From Nesterenkonia populi (GTDB lineage Bacteria; Actinomycetota; Actinomycetes; Actinomycetales; Micrococcaceae), in contig NZ_VOIL01000001.1 in assembly GCF_007994735.1 (NCBI RefSeq), positions 1,426,001-1,490,000 of the forward strand: a DNA stretch of 64,000 nt, read 5' to 3'. The position numbers and the translations under genes are program-made. The notes beneath the pieces were generated by a model. The model was not told the origin of the DNA. It did not search any database and saw only the letters and a list, made by a program, of their open reading frames with translations. Shown here piece by piece: positions 36,712 to 45,360 of this stretch. The stretch's first letter is position 1; each line of letters starts with the position of its first letter.

Positions 36712-39700
36712 CACGCTCTTCTCCTGCGGCGTGCCCCGTGAGGCTTGCCCGCGCCGAATGGTCTCGTCTGCTGCCTCCTGAGGGGCGCTCCGTCGGCCGG
36801 CGACGCCCCTCGGGGTGCTTCCCCTGCGTATGGCTGCGGCAGCAGGATCTTGTAGAGCGCCCGGCGTGAGGTGAGCTGGAGCTTGGCCAGGATATTGCTC
36901 ATATGCGTCTCCACGGTCCGCACAGAGAGCACCAGCCGCTCTGCAATCTCCGCATTGGCCAGGCCCTCGCCCGCCAGCAGTGCGATGTCCCGCTCACGGG
37001 AGGTGAGCAGGCTCAAGGCGGCATGAGCCTCATCGCTGACCCAGGAGGGCATGCCTGCCGGGCCCAGCTGGACAGGCTGAGCCCGTACTGCCGATAAGGC
37101 CGGGACGAACCGCGCATCCTCCGGTGTCTGCGCGGGTGAGTCCTCCGAGCTGCTCAGCTGAGCGAGCAGCTCCTCCGTCTGCAGCTGCAGCGGCGCCGCC
37201 CCGCAGCTGCGCCACAGCCCGTCCGCCCAGGCCGTCAGCTGTTCTGCGTGTTCTGCATAGCTGTCCAGCTCAGCTGGGTGGTCCAGGACGAGGCGGGCCA
37301 GGTCCATGGCCAGCAGCGCGCGATAGATGCGCAGCCCGCCTCCCTCATCGGGAACCATTCCGGGACGCAGCGGAGGCTCTGCTGCCACGGTCTCTTCTGC
37401 GGCGATCAGATCGGCCGCCGCCTCCGCAGGCCGGCCGCGCCCCCAATGCAGTAAGCCAGAGATATGCCGCTCAGCATACTCGCGGGTCAGGGGCGAGCCC
37501 GGCGGGGCCCGTTGGACCTCTCGGAGCAGCGGTTCGACCGCGCTCGTCCGGCCGAGATAGCACCGGGCGCGAGCCAGCATCACGGTGCTGATCAGGCCTG
37601 AGCTTTCCTGCCATGCGGATGCGTGCAGGCGCAGCAGGAACTCGGCCGCCTGAGCGTGGTCCCCGGCAGCGGCAGCGCCGTAGCCGAGGACCATGTGCCT
37701 GGCGGCTTGAATGGTGGGTCCATATTCGCGGCCAGCCTGCCGCACCGAGTCCAGCACCCGGCTCCAAGCTCCACCGTCGCCCCGCATATGGGGCACAAGT
37801 GCGCCCAAAGAGTACGCGATCATCGAGAGCATATCCTCGGATTCGGCCAGCACCTCGGAGGATGCCTGAGCGGCCAGAGCCTCCGCCTCGTCCCAGAGCC
37901 CAGCGTCAAAATACAGCAGCGTCAGCTGCACCTTGGCGTAGATGGATCCGCCCTCGTCTTGGTGCTGGGCATGGTTCACAGCCCAGGTCAGCTCTTGCCA
38001 AGCCAGCGGCCGCAGCCCGGCCTGGCGCATCAGGGCGCCCCGGGCATTGTGCAGCACCGCATGAGCGTGCCGGGTGCCGCGAGCGTCCCGCGCCTCGTCG
38101 AGCAGCTCGGCGATCCGCGCCAATGCGGCCGGCCAGTCTCTGGCTTCGATGACATGCCACATCTGGACGATCAGCCGCAGATCATGCAGATCGGCGCGGA
38201 GCCGCGCCTGTGGACAGGGGGTTCGGCCATCGGCCTCGGCGAGATGGGCCTCTGCCCGTCGGAGAGCACCCAGGGTTCGGGCGTGGAGAGCATGGCTACG
38301 GCCGTATGTGCCGAAGGCGGCATTGCGCCGACCGGCGGCGCAGACTGCTTCGGCAAAGATGAGCAGGGCATCGGTGCTGGCCCCATCGAGGCGCTCAACG
38401 CTTTCCAGCTCCGCGTATCCGCGGTCATGCTGCCCCGAGTCGAAGGCCAGCAGCGCTCGCAGGCCCGAGCGCAGGACCCCTCGGTCCAGCCTGTCGGTGA
38501 GACATTTGACCGAACGCAGATCCGGCACGCTCCTGGCCCGGAGGGCTGCACGGACAAAGGTCTGGACCACATGCTCATCGGTGCTGATCCTGACCGCGGC
38601 CCGGCTGAACTCCAATGCGCCCTGCAGATCGCCCATCTCTCCGGTCGCAGCGCTGCGGCTCATCAGCTCTTCGACCAGCTGATCCAGGCCGATGACGCTC
38701 TCTCCTGCGATGAGGTCCTGCTCGGCGGCCCGAGCCCGGTGCAGCAGCCCCTGGTCAGCAGGCAGCACCTCGGCCAGGCACCGGTGCAGATCCGCTCGGT
38801 GCAGCGGATCCAGCTGCGCGACGATGCCCTCTGCGATCACGTGGTACTGGATCTGCTTGCGTCCGGTCACACGGTGAACGACCACCAGACAGATGTCATT
38901 GAGCTCCTCCGCGGGCGTCGGCGCCCCGATTGCTCTGCTCAGCTCGGCTCGAGTCAGGCCTTTGCCGGCCAGGGCGATGAGCTCTACAGCTTTCCGGACC
39001 GGCTGGCTGTAGAGGGACAGCTGCTGGGCCATGATGCCGCGCATCTGCTCGGCAGGCCCGCTGATGTCGTGATGCGTCGCGGAGATCGCATCGTCGATTC
39101 TCCTGCCCCATCCGGGCGGCGCCGAGGCCAGCCACTGGGCGATGTGCGCCACAAACCGCGGGAAGCCGCTGGTGGCCCTGAGAATGTGCTCGGCAATGCT
39201 GTCGCTGATCGGCATGCCGGTGTGGCCCACGATGATCTCCCGGATCTCCGAGGCGCTGAGCGGGCCCAGCTCAAGGTGCAGTGCTTCGCCCTGGGTCTGG
39301 GCCAGGCGCTTGAATCGTTGGAGGTCCCTGCGCCGTGAGGAGCGCAGTGTGACCAGGTTGTACATGGGGACAGCCTCGGTCTCGCGCACCACCTGATAGA
39401 TCACGTCACTGGAGGGCTCATCCACCCACTGCAGATCTTCGAAGACGACCACCATGGCTTCCGCGGCGGCATCGAGGGAAGCCAGCAGCCAGCGGCCCAG
39501 CTCCTCCGGCTCATCGGGGGCTTTTCCTCTCATCTCCTTGCGCAGCAGGTGTTTGGCTCCGTAGAGCGGCTTGTGCTGATCGCTGGGATCAAGATATACG
39601 TTGGCCCGCCACCACCCGGTCTCCTTCGCGGCTTCGTTGACCAACGCCGACTTCCCGATCCCCGGAGGTCCCTCAATGAGGATGAACCGAGGCTCTCCCT

Positions 39701-39779
39701 GGGCTTCCACTTCGCTGGCCGCACGGCTCAGAGCAGCCAGTTCAGCCGTGCGGCCAACAAAGTCATGCAGCGTCGCCAT
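36711..39779 (-). CDS. LuxR-family transcriptional regulator with AAA-type ATPase (LAL/MalT-like)
   Basis: The product is a 1022-residue STAND-type regulator. The N-terminal ATPase has Walker A EGPPGIGKSALVNEA near residue 37 and Walker B MVVVFEDLQWVDEP near residue 115. A long helical middle region (about residues 350-900) fits a TPR-like sensor. The C-terminal LuxR helix-turn-helix is at about residues 925-985: LLTSRERDIALLAGEGLANAEIA-type, then SVRTVETHMSNILAKL. Such regulators bind ATP and an inducer before activating promoters. The adjoining membrane glycosyltransferase gene, 95 bp upstream on the same strand, is a possible target. Codon use is less GC-biased than in neighbouring genes. 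Confidence 0.88.
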   Translation of the reverse strand: MATLHDFVGRTAELAALSRAASEVEAQGEPRFILIEGPPGIGKSALVNEAAKETGWWRANVYLDPSDQHKPLYGAKHLLRKEMRGKAPDEPEELGRWLLASLDAAAEAMVVVFEDLQWVDEPSSDVIYQVVRETEAVPMYNLVTLRSSRRRDLQRFKRLAQTQGEALHLELGPLSASEIREIIVGHTGMPISDSIAEHILRATSGFPRFVAHIAQWLASAPPGWGRRIDDAISATHHDISGPAEQMRGIMAQQLSLYSQPVRKAVELIALAGKGLTRAELSRAIGAPTPAEELNDICLVVVHRVTGRKQIQYHVIAEGIVAQLDPLHRADLHRCLAEVLPADQGLLHRARAAEQDLIAGESVIGLDQLVEELMSRSAATGEMGDLQGALEFSRAAVRISTDEHVVQTFVRAALRARSVPDLRSVKCLTDRLDRGVLRSGLRALLAFDSGQHDRGYAELESVERLDGASTDALLIFAEAVCAAGRRNAAFGTYGRSHALHARTLGALRRAEAHLAEADGRTPCPQARLRADLHDLRLIVQMWHVIEARDWPAALARIAELLDEARDARGTRHAHAVLHNARGALMRQAGLRPLAWQELTWAVNHAQHQDEGGSIYAKVQLTLLYFDAGLWDEAEALAAQASSEVLAESEDMLSMIAYSLGALVPHMRGDGGAWSRVLDSVRQAGREYGPTIQAARHMVLGYGAAAAGDHAQAAEFLLRLHASAWQESSGLISTVMLARARCYLGRTSAVEPLLREVQRAPPGSPLTREYAERHISGLLHWGRGRPAEAAADLIAAEETVAAEPPLRPGMVPDEGGGLRIYRALLAMDLARLVLDHPAELDSYAEHAEQLTAWADGLWRSCGAAPLQLQTEELLAQLSSSEDSPAQTPEDARFVPALSAVRAQPVQLGPAGMPSWVSDEAHAALSLLTSRERDIALLAGEGLANAEIAERLVLSVRTVETHMSNILAKLQLTSRRALYKILLPQPYAGEAPRGASPADGAPLRRQQTRPFGAGKPHGARRRRRA

Positions 39780-39812
39780 AATGGAGGTCTCCCGAGTGAT
39801 GCTCCTATTGGG

Positions 39813-39840
39813 ATTATAGTAAGTCCTTTCTTGCCGTAAA
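39813..39840 (-). promoter_or_regulatory. Near-consensus housekeeping promoter of the LuxR-type regulator gene
   Basis: On the minus strand a perfect TATAAT (39818-39813) is preceded after 16 nt by TTTACG (39840-39835). Transcription would start near 39806, giving a leader of about 27 nt before the ATG at 39779. A consensus -10 is rare in this GC-rich window and predicts strong expression. Confidence 0.65.
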
Positions 39841-39874
39841 GATACTGTTGCGATGTGTCATTTCTTCAGAATTG

Positions 39875-41341
39875 TTAGACCCTGAACCCGCGGTGACGAC
39901 GGAGCACCTTGGTGAGCATTCCGATGGTCAGCGCGATGGTGATCACCATCAGGATCGGCCATCCCATCGAGATGACTCCTGCCTGCTGCTCTGCGGTGAG
40001 CTGCTGCCACGAATAGGCGATCACGCCTCCGATGACGGTGATCACCACAAGGGGCCACAGCATTCCGGATCCGCCTCGGCCCGATTCGGCGCTGGCCTGA
40101 GCGCCCCAGTTGTCACGCTCGACCTTGGTGAGCACCTGCCACCAGGAAGAGATGAAGTAGGTGGCCCGCAGCCACATGTACATCTCCGCGGGGAGGAGCA
40201 GCGCGGAGTAGAGCCAGTCCCAGACGGTCCTGTTCTTCATCGACCAGGTGACGCGCACAGCCAAAAGCCAAGCGGCCACCGGAGGGATGAGCCACACGGG
40301 ATGGAACATGAACGCGCCGATGGACAGGGAGGTGACCAGGAGGACCACGAACAGCAGGCGGCAGAGGATGTTGAACACCATAGAAGTGGTCTCCTTCCAC
40401 CTCAGCCGCAGATTGGGGTGGAAAGGCCGATGCTTCATGAGCTCTATGCCGCCGGTCGTCCACTTCACCTGCTGGGCGTAGAGGGACCGGAGCGTCTCCA
40501 TCGCTCCGACGCTGGCTCGGGCGCGGCTGCTGATTTTGGTGAGGTACCCGGCGTCACGGATCTGCAGAGACAGCAGGGAGTCCTCCACCTCGCTGTCGGT
40601 GGTCCAGGGGTGGGACTGGTGGTATCGGGTGGCGGCGGTCTGCAGGGCCTCAGCGCGGAAGAGACTGGCCTGTCCGCCGAGCACGGCCATATTTCGGTTG
40701 CGCAGCAGGTTGTCCATGTTGAAGTCCGCGAACTGGGCCTTCTGCGCCGCGACGAGGAACTGGCGAACGGGGCTCCTGGACGTGGGCGGGTCGAAGCTGT
40801 AGATCGCAGAGAGCCCGCCGATGCGAGTATCGCCTTCCATCTCTTCGAGCAGGTATTCGAGACATTTTTTATGCAGAGTGGTGTCTCCGTCAACGCCGAG
40901 GATGTATTTCGCGCCTTCGGCTTTTGCAATGTCCCACCCGTAATTCAGGGCGCCCACTTTCTTATCAGCATTATTGCCGATGTCATGGACCACCACCTGC
41001 GTCTCATAGAGAGTGTTCTTGTGTCGGCTCCGATAGAATCCGGCGAGCTTCTCCGCCTCCCAGACGGTGTCGTCGGAGACGTTGTTGGCGATCACGTGGA
41101 TGGTCTGGGGCGGCCGGGTTTGGGTGAGCAGAGCTTCGAGGACGGAACGGATGGAATCCTCTTCGTTGTAGGCGGGAATGACGCAGGAGACATGTGCGAC
41201 GGGACGGATGAGATCTGTGCCGGGAGGTCGCTGGACAGTGCTGCGGAGGCTGTGGGCGAGCGCGGCGAGCATCATGGTGAGGCCACTGCGCTGAGGCGAA
41301 CGTCGGGCGGCCGGGAGCAGCTCACTGGTGTGGGCGGTCAT
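39875..41341 (-). CDS. Membrane glycosyltransferase family 2 (processive polysaccharide-synthase-like)
   Basis: The product has 488 residues from the ATG at 41341, which follows AAGGAA at about 8 nt. The cytoplasmic GT-A domain has SCVIPAYNEED, the DxD-type VDGDTTL, and TDSEVEDSLL as the acceptor-site motif. The family's QxxRW signature appears as QQVKW, with Lys for Arg. Four to five membrane helices follow, with another pair at the C-terminus. This layout fits hyaluronan/chitin/cellulose-synthase-like enzymes that polymerise and export a glycan. The polymer is unknown, because no accessory genes adjoin. Longer starts up to 41440 lack a ribosome binding site. Confidence 0.85.
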   Translation of the reverse strand: MTAHTSELLPAARRSPQRSGLTMMLAALAHSLRSTVQRPPGTDLIRPVAHVSCVIPAYNEEDSIRSVLEALLTQTRPPQTIHVIANNVSDDTVWEAEKLAGFYRSRHKNTLYETQVVVHDIGNNADKKVGALNYGWDIAKAEGAKYILGVDGDTTLHKKCLEYLLEEMEGDTRIGGLSAIYSFDPPTSRSPVRQFLVAAQKAQFADFNMDNLLRNRNMAVLGGQASLFRAEALQTAATRYHQSHPWTTDSEVEDSLLSLQIRDAGYLTKISSRARASVGAMETLRSLYAQQVKWTTGGIELMKHRPFHPNLRLRWKETTSMVFNILCRLLFVVLLVTSLSIGAFMFHPVWLIPPVAAWLLAVRVTWSMKNRTVWDWLYSALLLPAEMYMWLRATYFISSWWQVLTKVERDNWGAQASAESGRGGSGMLWPLVVITVIGGVIAYSWQQLTAEQQAGVISMGWPILMVITIALTIGMLTKVLRRHRGFRV

Positions 41342-41516
41342 GGGCAGATTCCTTTTCCCTCTGGAGATTGAACGAAGCGGCATCCGACTCCCCGTAAAAG
41401 CGTCCGGAGGACCCCAGGGGAGCGGTGAACCAGAGCCCAACTTAGGGACGGAAACGGTCCGGGATATCCGTATTCGCTGGTTTTCCGTGGTGGCTACTGA
41501 GAGAAAACCGTGCTCA

Positions 41517-41545
41517 CCACCGAGTAATACGTGTCACATCGGTGG
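41517..41545. repeat. Inverted repeat in the divergent promoter region of glycosyltransferase and nuclease-like genes
   Basis: The 286-bp gap between the two divergent genes holds CCACCGA (41517-41523) paired with TCGGTGG (41539-41545), a perfect 7-bp dyad with a 15-nt centre. A second pair, GGTTTTC and GAAAACC, lies just left of it. They may be regulator sites. I saw no small gene in this gap. Confidence 0.35.
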
Positions 41546-41627
41546 CGTCTCAGTGGTGCCGGGGGATTGAGGGGACACTCATGCTCATTCGGCCTGGGCC
41601 GGTAGAGTGCGTGGCCAGGGGGCAGAT

Positions 41628-42482
41628 ATGGATCCGGCAGACGCATCGCATCATCGACCTGGGCAGGCCGAGCCGCTGATCGGCCCGGCCGCGGCGCCGG
41701 CCCTGCACGTCATGAGCTGGAATATTCGCCGGCGTGCTGACCCGCCGTTCCTTCGGACGGCAGACCGCTGGGAGGAACGCGCCCCGCGTCTGCAGACGCT
41801 CCTTGAAGCTGAGCAGCCCACGCTGCTGGGCGTGCAGGAAGCGCTTGCCGACCAAGCCTCCTTCGTGCAGTCCGCCCTGGGGGAGGGCTACCTGTCCCTC
41901 GGCGAGGGCCGAGGCCCCCGAGGCGGCGGCGAAGGCAATCCCATCCTCTACGATGCTGATCGGCTCAAGGTGCTCCACTGGGAGCAGGCCGCGCTCTCCA
42001 CCAGGCCGCACAAGCCCGGCTCCAGGTCCTGGGCCAGCATCTATCCGCGAATCATGGTCTCGGCCATCTTCAGAGACAGGCTCACCGGTTCGCAGTTCCT
42101 GGCGATCAACACTCACCTCGATCACCTTTCCCCGCTGGCTCGGCTCATGGGGGCCCGGGCGCTGAGCAGAAGCGCCCAAGCCGCTTCAGCGCCCACCCTG
42201 ATCACCGGAGACTTCAACGCTCGAGCCGGCAGCAGGCCCCTTGCGGAGCTGCAGTCCGCTGGCCAGATGGCGGACGCATGGACTGCAGCAGAGCACCGCC
42301 TCAGCAGAGAGTGGGATACCTACGCCCATTACCGGCAGCCCAGGGCGACAGGCCGTCGCGTTGATTGGATTCTGACCTCCCCCTCGTTCCGAGTGGTCGA
42401 CGCCGCGATCAACACCGCCCATGCCGCTGGCGGCTGGGCCTCCGACCACCTGCCCGTGCAGGCCACGGTGCGCCTGGCCTGA
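41628..42482 (+). CDS. Endonuclease/exonuclease/phosphatase family protein
   Basis: The product has 284 residues, with the metal-dependent fold of the DNase I/exonuclease III/inositol phosphatase superfamily. Motifs in order are VMSWNIRR, LLGVQEA with the metal-binding Glu, FLAINTHLDH with the catalytic His, LITGDFNAR, and ASDHLPVQATV with the terminal Asp-His pair. There is no signal peptide. Substrate could be nucleic acid, a phospholipid head group or another phosphodiester. The ATG at 41628 follows AGGGGG at 6 nt and is preferred over the GTG at 41607. It ends 39 bp from the convergent envelope-lipid operon, with a hairpin between. Confidence 0.82.
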   Translation: MDPADASHHRPGQAEPLIGPAAAPALHVMSWNIRRRADPPFLRTADRWEERAPRLQTLLEAEQPTLLGVQEALADQASFVQSALGEGYLSLGEGRGPRGGGEGNPILYDADRLKVLHWEQAALSTRPHKPGSRSWASIYPRIMVSAIFRDRLTGSQFLAINTHLDHLSPLARLMGARALSRSAQAASAPTLITGDFNARAGSRPLAELQSAGQMADAWTAAEHRLSREWDTYAHYRQPRATGRRVDWILTSPSFRVVDAAINTAHAAGGWASDHLPVQATVRLA

Positions 42483-42484
42483 TG

Positions 42485-42510
42485 CCGCATCGTGCACAGA
42501 GCCGATGCGG
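42485..42510. terminator. Hairpin between convergent genes
   Basis: CCGCATCG and CGATGCGG pair over a 10-nt loop, located 3 bp after the stop of the plus-strand phosphatase-like gene and 11 bp before the stop of the minus-strand flippase-like gene. It is suited to end both transcripts, although no U-run is present. Confidence 0.5.
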
Positions 42511-42520
42511 GCCACGGGAT

Positions 42521-43477
42521 CTACTGCCGCGGCGGATGTGAGCTTCGCTGCGCCCGTCCTGCAGCGACGGAGCGGGCCCGCCGCAGGCGCGGGAGGACCC
42601 TGAGGGCCAGAACGGCAGCGCCGGGAAGAGTCGACGCCAGAGCCAGCACGCCGTAGCCCACTGAGACTCTGACGCCGTCTGCGGCGGAGAGCCCGCTGAT
42701 GGAGAAGCTCCAGGCGGCGGCTGCCTCCCGCAGGCCCCAGCCGCCCACCCCTAAGGGAACAGACATGCCTGCCAGCGCCACGGCCGCAGAGCTGGAGAGC
42801 ACCGACGCCGGCGCCTCCGGCTCAAGCACAGCGGCAGACAGCACGAAGAGAGCGGCGAAGCACATCCACCCCAGCACTGACAGTGCCACCACCTGCACGA
42901 TCTGCCGGGCAGGCACACGCCGCAGCCATCGACTGGCGATGCCCGCCGCGGCCAACGCTGCCAGCAGACACCCTGCCGCCGGCAGCGGAGCACGAGGAAG
43001 CAGCACCGCGCCTGCGGCGCAGAAGACCACCGCAGTCCCGACCAGCCGCTCGGCCGCCATGGATGCGAAACCCCTCGCCAAAGCCCGACGGCGTGATGCT
43101 GCTGAAGCATCCGTGCTGTCATCTGCTGCGCGCAGCGCATCGCCGGCGACACCGCCGGGAAGCACGCTGTTGAGGAACGCTGCCTGCCAGCACCGGGCGA
43201 CAGCCGCACCGATGGACACATCGATATCGTGATGACGGGCGACTATCCGCCACCGCAGGGCCTGCGCCACCACGCCCGCACCGCCCAAGGCACCCGCGGC
43301 CGCAAAGGACCACCAGGGCAGCCCTCGTGCTGCTTCGGAAAAAACCTCGGGCCCCCACAGCGTCGCGATCACCCACAGGATGGCAGCGGTGACAAGCACC
43401 TGAGCCGTTCCGGCCGCTGCTGTGCGCCGCCCCCGGGGCACAGCCTGACTCGAACCGGCCTGCGCACAGGGACTCAC
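42521..43477 (-). CDS. Lysylphosphatidylglycerol synthase/flippase-like membrane protein
   Basis: The product is a 318-residue polytopic protein with about eight hydrophobic segments, from a GTG start. It matches the transmembrane domain shared by MprF flippases and AglD-type proteins: ALRWRIVARHHDIDVSIGAAVARCWQA near the N-terminus, and the conserved LPGGVAGDALRA and GVGGWGLREAAAAW motifs. It has no soluble aminoacyl-transferase domain, so a lipid-flipping or lipid-modifying role is more likely than lysyl transfer. It is the last gene of a five-gene operon with a methyltransferase, a glycosyltransferase and a CDP-alcohol transferase. Confidence 0.82.
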   Translation of the reverse strand: MSPCAQAGSSQAVPRGRRTAAAGTAQVLVTAAILWVIATLWGPEVFSEAARGLPWWSFAAAGALGGAGVVAQALRWRIVARHHDIDVSIGAAVARCWQAAFLNSVLPGGVAGDALRAADDSTDASAASRRRALARGFASMAAERLVGTAVVFCAAGAVLLPRAPLPAAGCLLAALAAAGIASRWLRRVPARQIVQVVALSVLGWMCFAALFVLSAAVLEPEAPASVLSSSAAVALAGMSVPLGVGGWGLREAAAAWSFSISGLSAADGVRVSVGYGVLALASTLPGAAVLALRVLPRLRRARSVAAGRAQRSSHPPRQ

Positions 43478-43480
43478 GAG

Positions 43481-44305
43481 TCAGCCTGCAGCCGGCGGAG
43501 GCTCCGGGATGCTGACCACATCCAGGTGCCCCACCCGCACCGTGAGCTCACCGCGCTGAAGCTGCTCAGAACGACGCCGCACCCATTCCTGAGCTGTTTC
43601 GGACAGATCCGGATCCTGCTCCGCGGCGGCTTGGGCGCGGTCGGTGAGATAGCGTCCGACGAATTCCGGCCAGGAGGCATCCAGCACCCAGTCAGTCTCA
43701 ATCACCTCGGCCGCAGCTCCCGCCTCGCGCAGCATGCTGGCAAAGGCCTCGGCAGCGTCGGGCCCCAGGAGGTCCTTGCGGCGCTGGTGGGCGTCGAATG
43801 CTGAGGCGATCACCGCATCAGACCCGTCCTCGGGGGTGAGCGACACCTCGCCGGTCACCGTCAGGCTCAGCAGAGCAGCTGCACCACGGGAGGCCACGGA
43901 CTCGGCGATCAGGGCCGCCTCACGAGCTGAGAGCAGGTCCAGCAGTGCCGCACAGGTCACCAGGGCCGGCACCTCAGACCCGAGGAGCTCGGGCAGCCTG
44001 TCGACCGTGCCGACGACCCTCGTCGTGCCCGCCTGCTCCGACAGGTCTGTGGTGCTCACATTCAGCAGCCCGGCGTCGTGGTCCAGAAGGATCCAGCGCT
44101 GAGGCGCTGCCAGACGCGGCGCCAACCATGCCTGGTTCGAGCCCGTCCCCGCCCCCAGATCGATCACCAGGGCTGCCTCATCAGCAGCGAGCCGGCCGCG
44201 CAGCCATGCGCCGATGCGCTCGACCGCAGGGACCGTGGGCTCGCGGGCCTGATGGTCGGCGGCACGCCTCAGGGTGAGCCAGTCGGCTGCCACGGGACGT
44301 GTCAC
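43481..44305 (-). CDS. Class I SAM-dependent methyltransferase
   Basis: The product is a 274-residue methyltransferase of the Rossmann type. ALVIDLGAGTGSNQAWLAPRL is the SAM-binding motif I, followed by WILLDHDAGLL (motif II acidic residue) and a VTCAALLDLLS segment. I chose the GTG at 44305 because it overlaps the stop of the upstream glycosyltransferase in a GTGA arrangement, as at the other junctions of this operon. An ATG at 44347 is possible and would lengthen the overlap to 46 bp. The acceptor is unknown; a glycolipid product of the same operon is a reasonable guess. Confidence 0.8.
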   Translation of the reverse strand: MTRPVAADWLTLRRAADHQAREPTVPAVERIGAWLRGRLAADEAALVIDLGAGTGSNQAWLAPRLAAPQRWILLDHDAGLLNVSTTDLSEQAGTTRVVGTVDRLPELLGSEVPALVTCAALLDLLSAREAALIAESVASRGAAALLSLTVTGEVSLTPEDGSDAVIASAFDAHQRRKDLLGPDAAEAFASMLREAGAAAEVIETDWVLDASWPEFVGRYLTDRAQAAAEQDPDLSETAQEWVRRRSEQLQRGELTVRVGHLDVVSIPEPPPAAG

Positions 44306-45360
44306 CAACGCAGAGCCGCCTGCAGGCTCTTCGCGGTCTCGCTCCATGGCGGGAGTCTATCCCGGCCCAGAACAGCATGGGTCCGCCACAGGCTCCGAAG
44401 GTCCTCCTGGCGCAGCCACCGGCTGAGAGCCTCCGTCCACGCCCCCGCATCAGTGGGGTCCGCAGCGCAGCCCGGCAGCGGCGCAGCGCCCGGCTGATGG
44501 CCCGCCGCGGCCAGCGCCTCCTCGGCGCCCGTGCCTTCGCCGACCATGGCAGGGATCCCGCGAGCAGCAGCTTCGGTGACCACCATGCCGTAGGTCTCCG
44601 CCAACGAGGGCAGGGACAGCAGGTCAGCGGCGTCCCAAGCCAGATCCAGATCTTCTCCTGAGAGCGGCCCGGTCATCTCGACCCGGCCGTGCAGGCGGCG
44701 CGCAGCTGTGGAGACCGCATCGGCGTACTCCCGGTCGGGGCCCTGCGGTCCCGTGAGCCGCAGGGTCCATTCCAGATCCTGAAGCGGCTCCAGCGCCCTA
44801 ATCAGAAGCAGCGGGTTCTTGCGCGGGGAGATCGAGCCCAGAAAAAAGATGCCCGGAGGACTGGATCCCTGAGCCAGAGGCGCCGCATCGCAGCCCGGAG
44901 GCGCGACCTCATACGGCAGCGGGCCGTAGCGGGCCGTCACATCACGGCCAGCCCAGTGACTGGTGCAGATCACATGGTCGGCCATCTGCAGGGAGCGCCG
45001 CTCCTGGGCCTCCGCGCAGCAGCGCCGCTGCAGGCTCAGGCCCGTCTCGGCCGGAAGCGGCAGATGCACCAGGACGGCCACTTCGACACCGCCCGCCTGA
45101 GCCTCAGCGATCGCATCGGGGGCAGCTGAAGCGATGATCCCATCGATCAGCACCGACCGGTACCGGCGCAGGCGGCGAGCCAGAGCCTTCTGGGAGCCCG
45201 CCCCGGGCAGCGGCCACGTGCCGCCCACAGCCTCCTCGGCGACGTCCAGACCCTGCCCCCGCCAAACGCTCAGAACACGCTCGTTGTAGACCGAACCCCC
45301 GTTGGGACCGGGCAGCTCGGCCGGCACCACGAACGCGCGATCCGGGGCGGGGCCGTTCAC
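44302..45360 (-). CDS. Glycosyltransferase family 4 (GT-B fold)
   Basis: The product has 352 residues with a GTG start overlapping the preceding CDP-alcohol transferase gene by 4 bp (GTGA). The C-terminal half carries the GT4 nucleotide-sugar site: FFLGSISPRKNP, LTGPQGPDREYA, LLSLPSLAETYGMVVTEAAARGIP with the E-x7-E motif, and MVGEGTGAEEA. The N-terminal half holds the acceptor lobe, with VLVHLPLPAETGL. No membrane segment is seen. It would use a nucleotide sugar on the inner face of the membrane. The linked lipid-synthesis genes suggest a glycolipid acceptor. Confidence 0.85.
   Translation of the reverse strand: MNGPAPDRAFVVPAELPGPNGGSVYNERVLSVWRGQGLDVAEEAVGGTWPLPGAGSQKALARRLRRYRSVLIDGIIASAAPDAIAEAQAGGVEVAVLVHLPLPAETGLSLQRRCCAEAQERRSLQMADHVICTSHWAGRDVTARYGPLPYEVAPPGCDAAPLAQGSSPPGIFFLGSISPRKNPLLLIRALEPLQDLEWTLRLTGPQGPDREYADAVSTAARRLHGRVEMTGPLSGEDLDLAWDAADLLSLPSLAETYGMVVTEAAARGIPAMVGEGTGAEEALAAAGHQPGAAPLPGCAADPTDAGAWTEALSRWLRQEDLRSLWRTHAVLGRDRLPPWSETAKSLQAALRW

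Noticed and set aside
37623..39338. 571-residue plus-strand reading frame opposite the LuxR-type regulator
   Set aside because: The minus frame has Walker A, Walker B and a LuxR helix-turn-helix; the plus frame shows no domain.
44348..44359. TAGACT box 6 nt before the alternative ATG of the methyltransferase gene
   Set aside because: It lies inside the glycosyltransferase coding sequence and is dictated by its codons (Asp-Arg-Leu-Pro); the GTGA overlap fits the operon pattern better.
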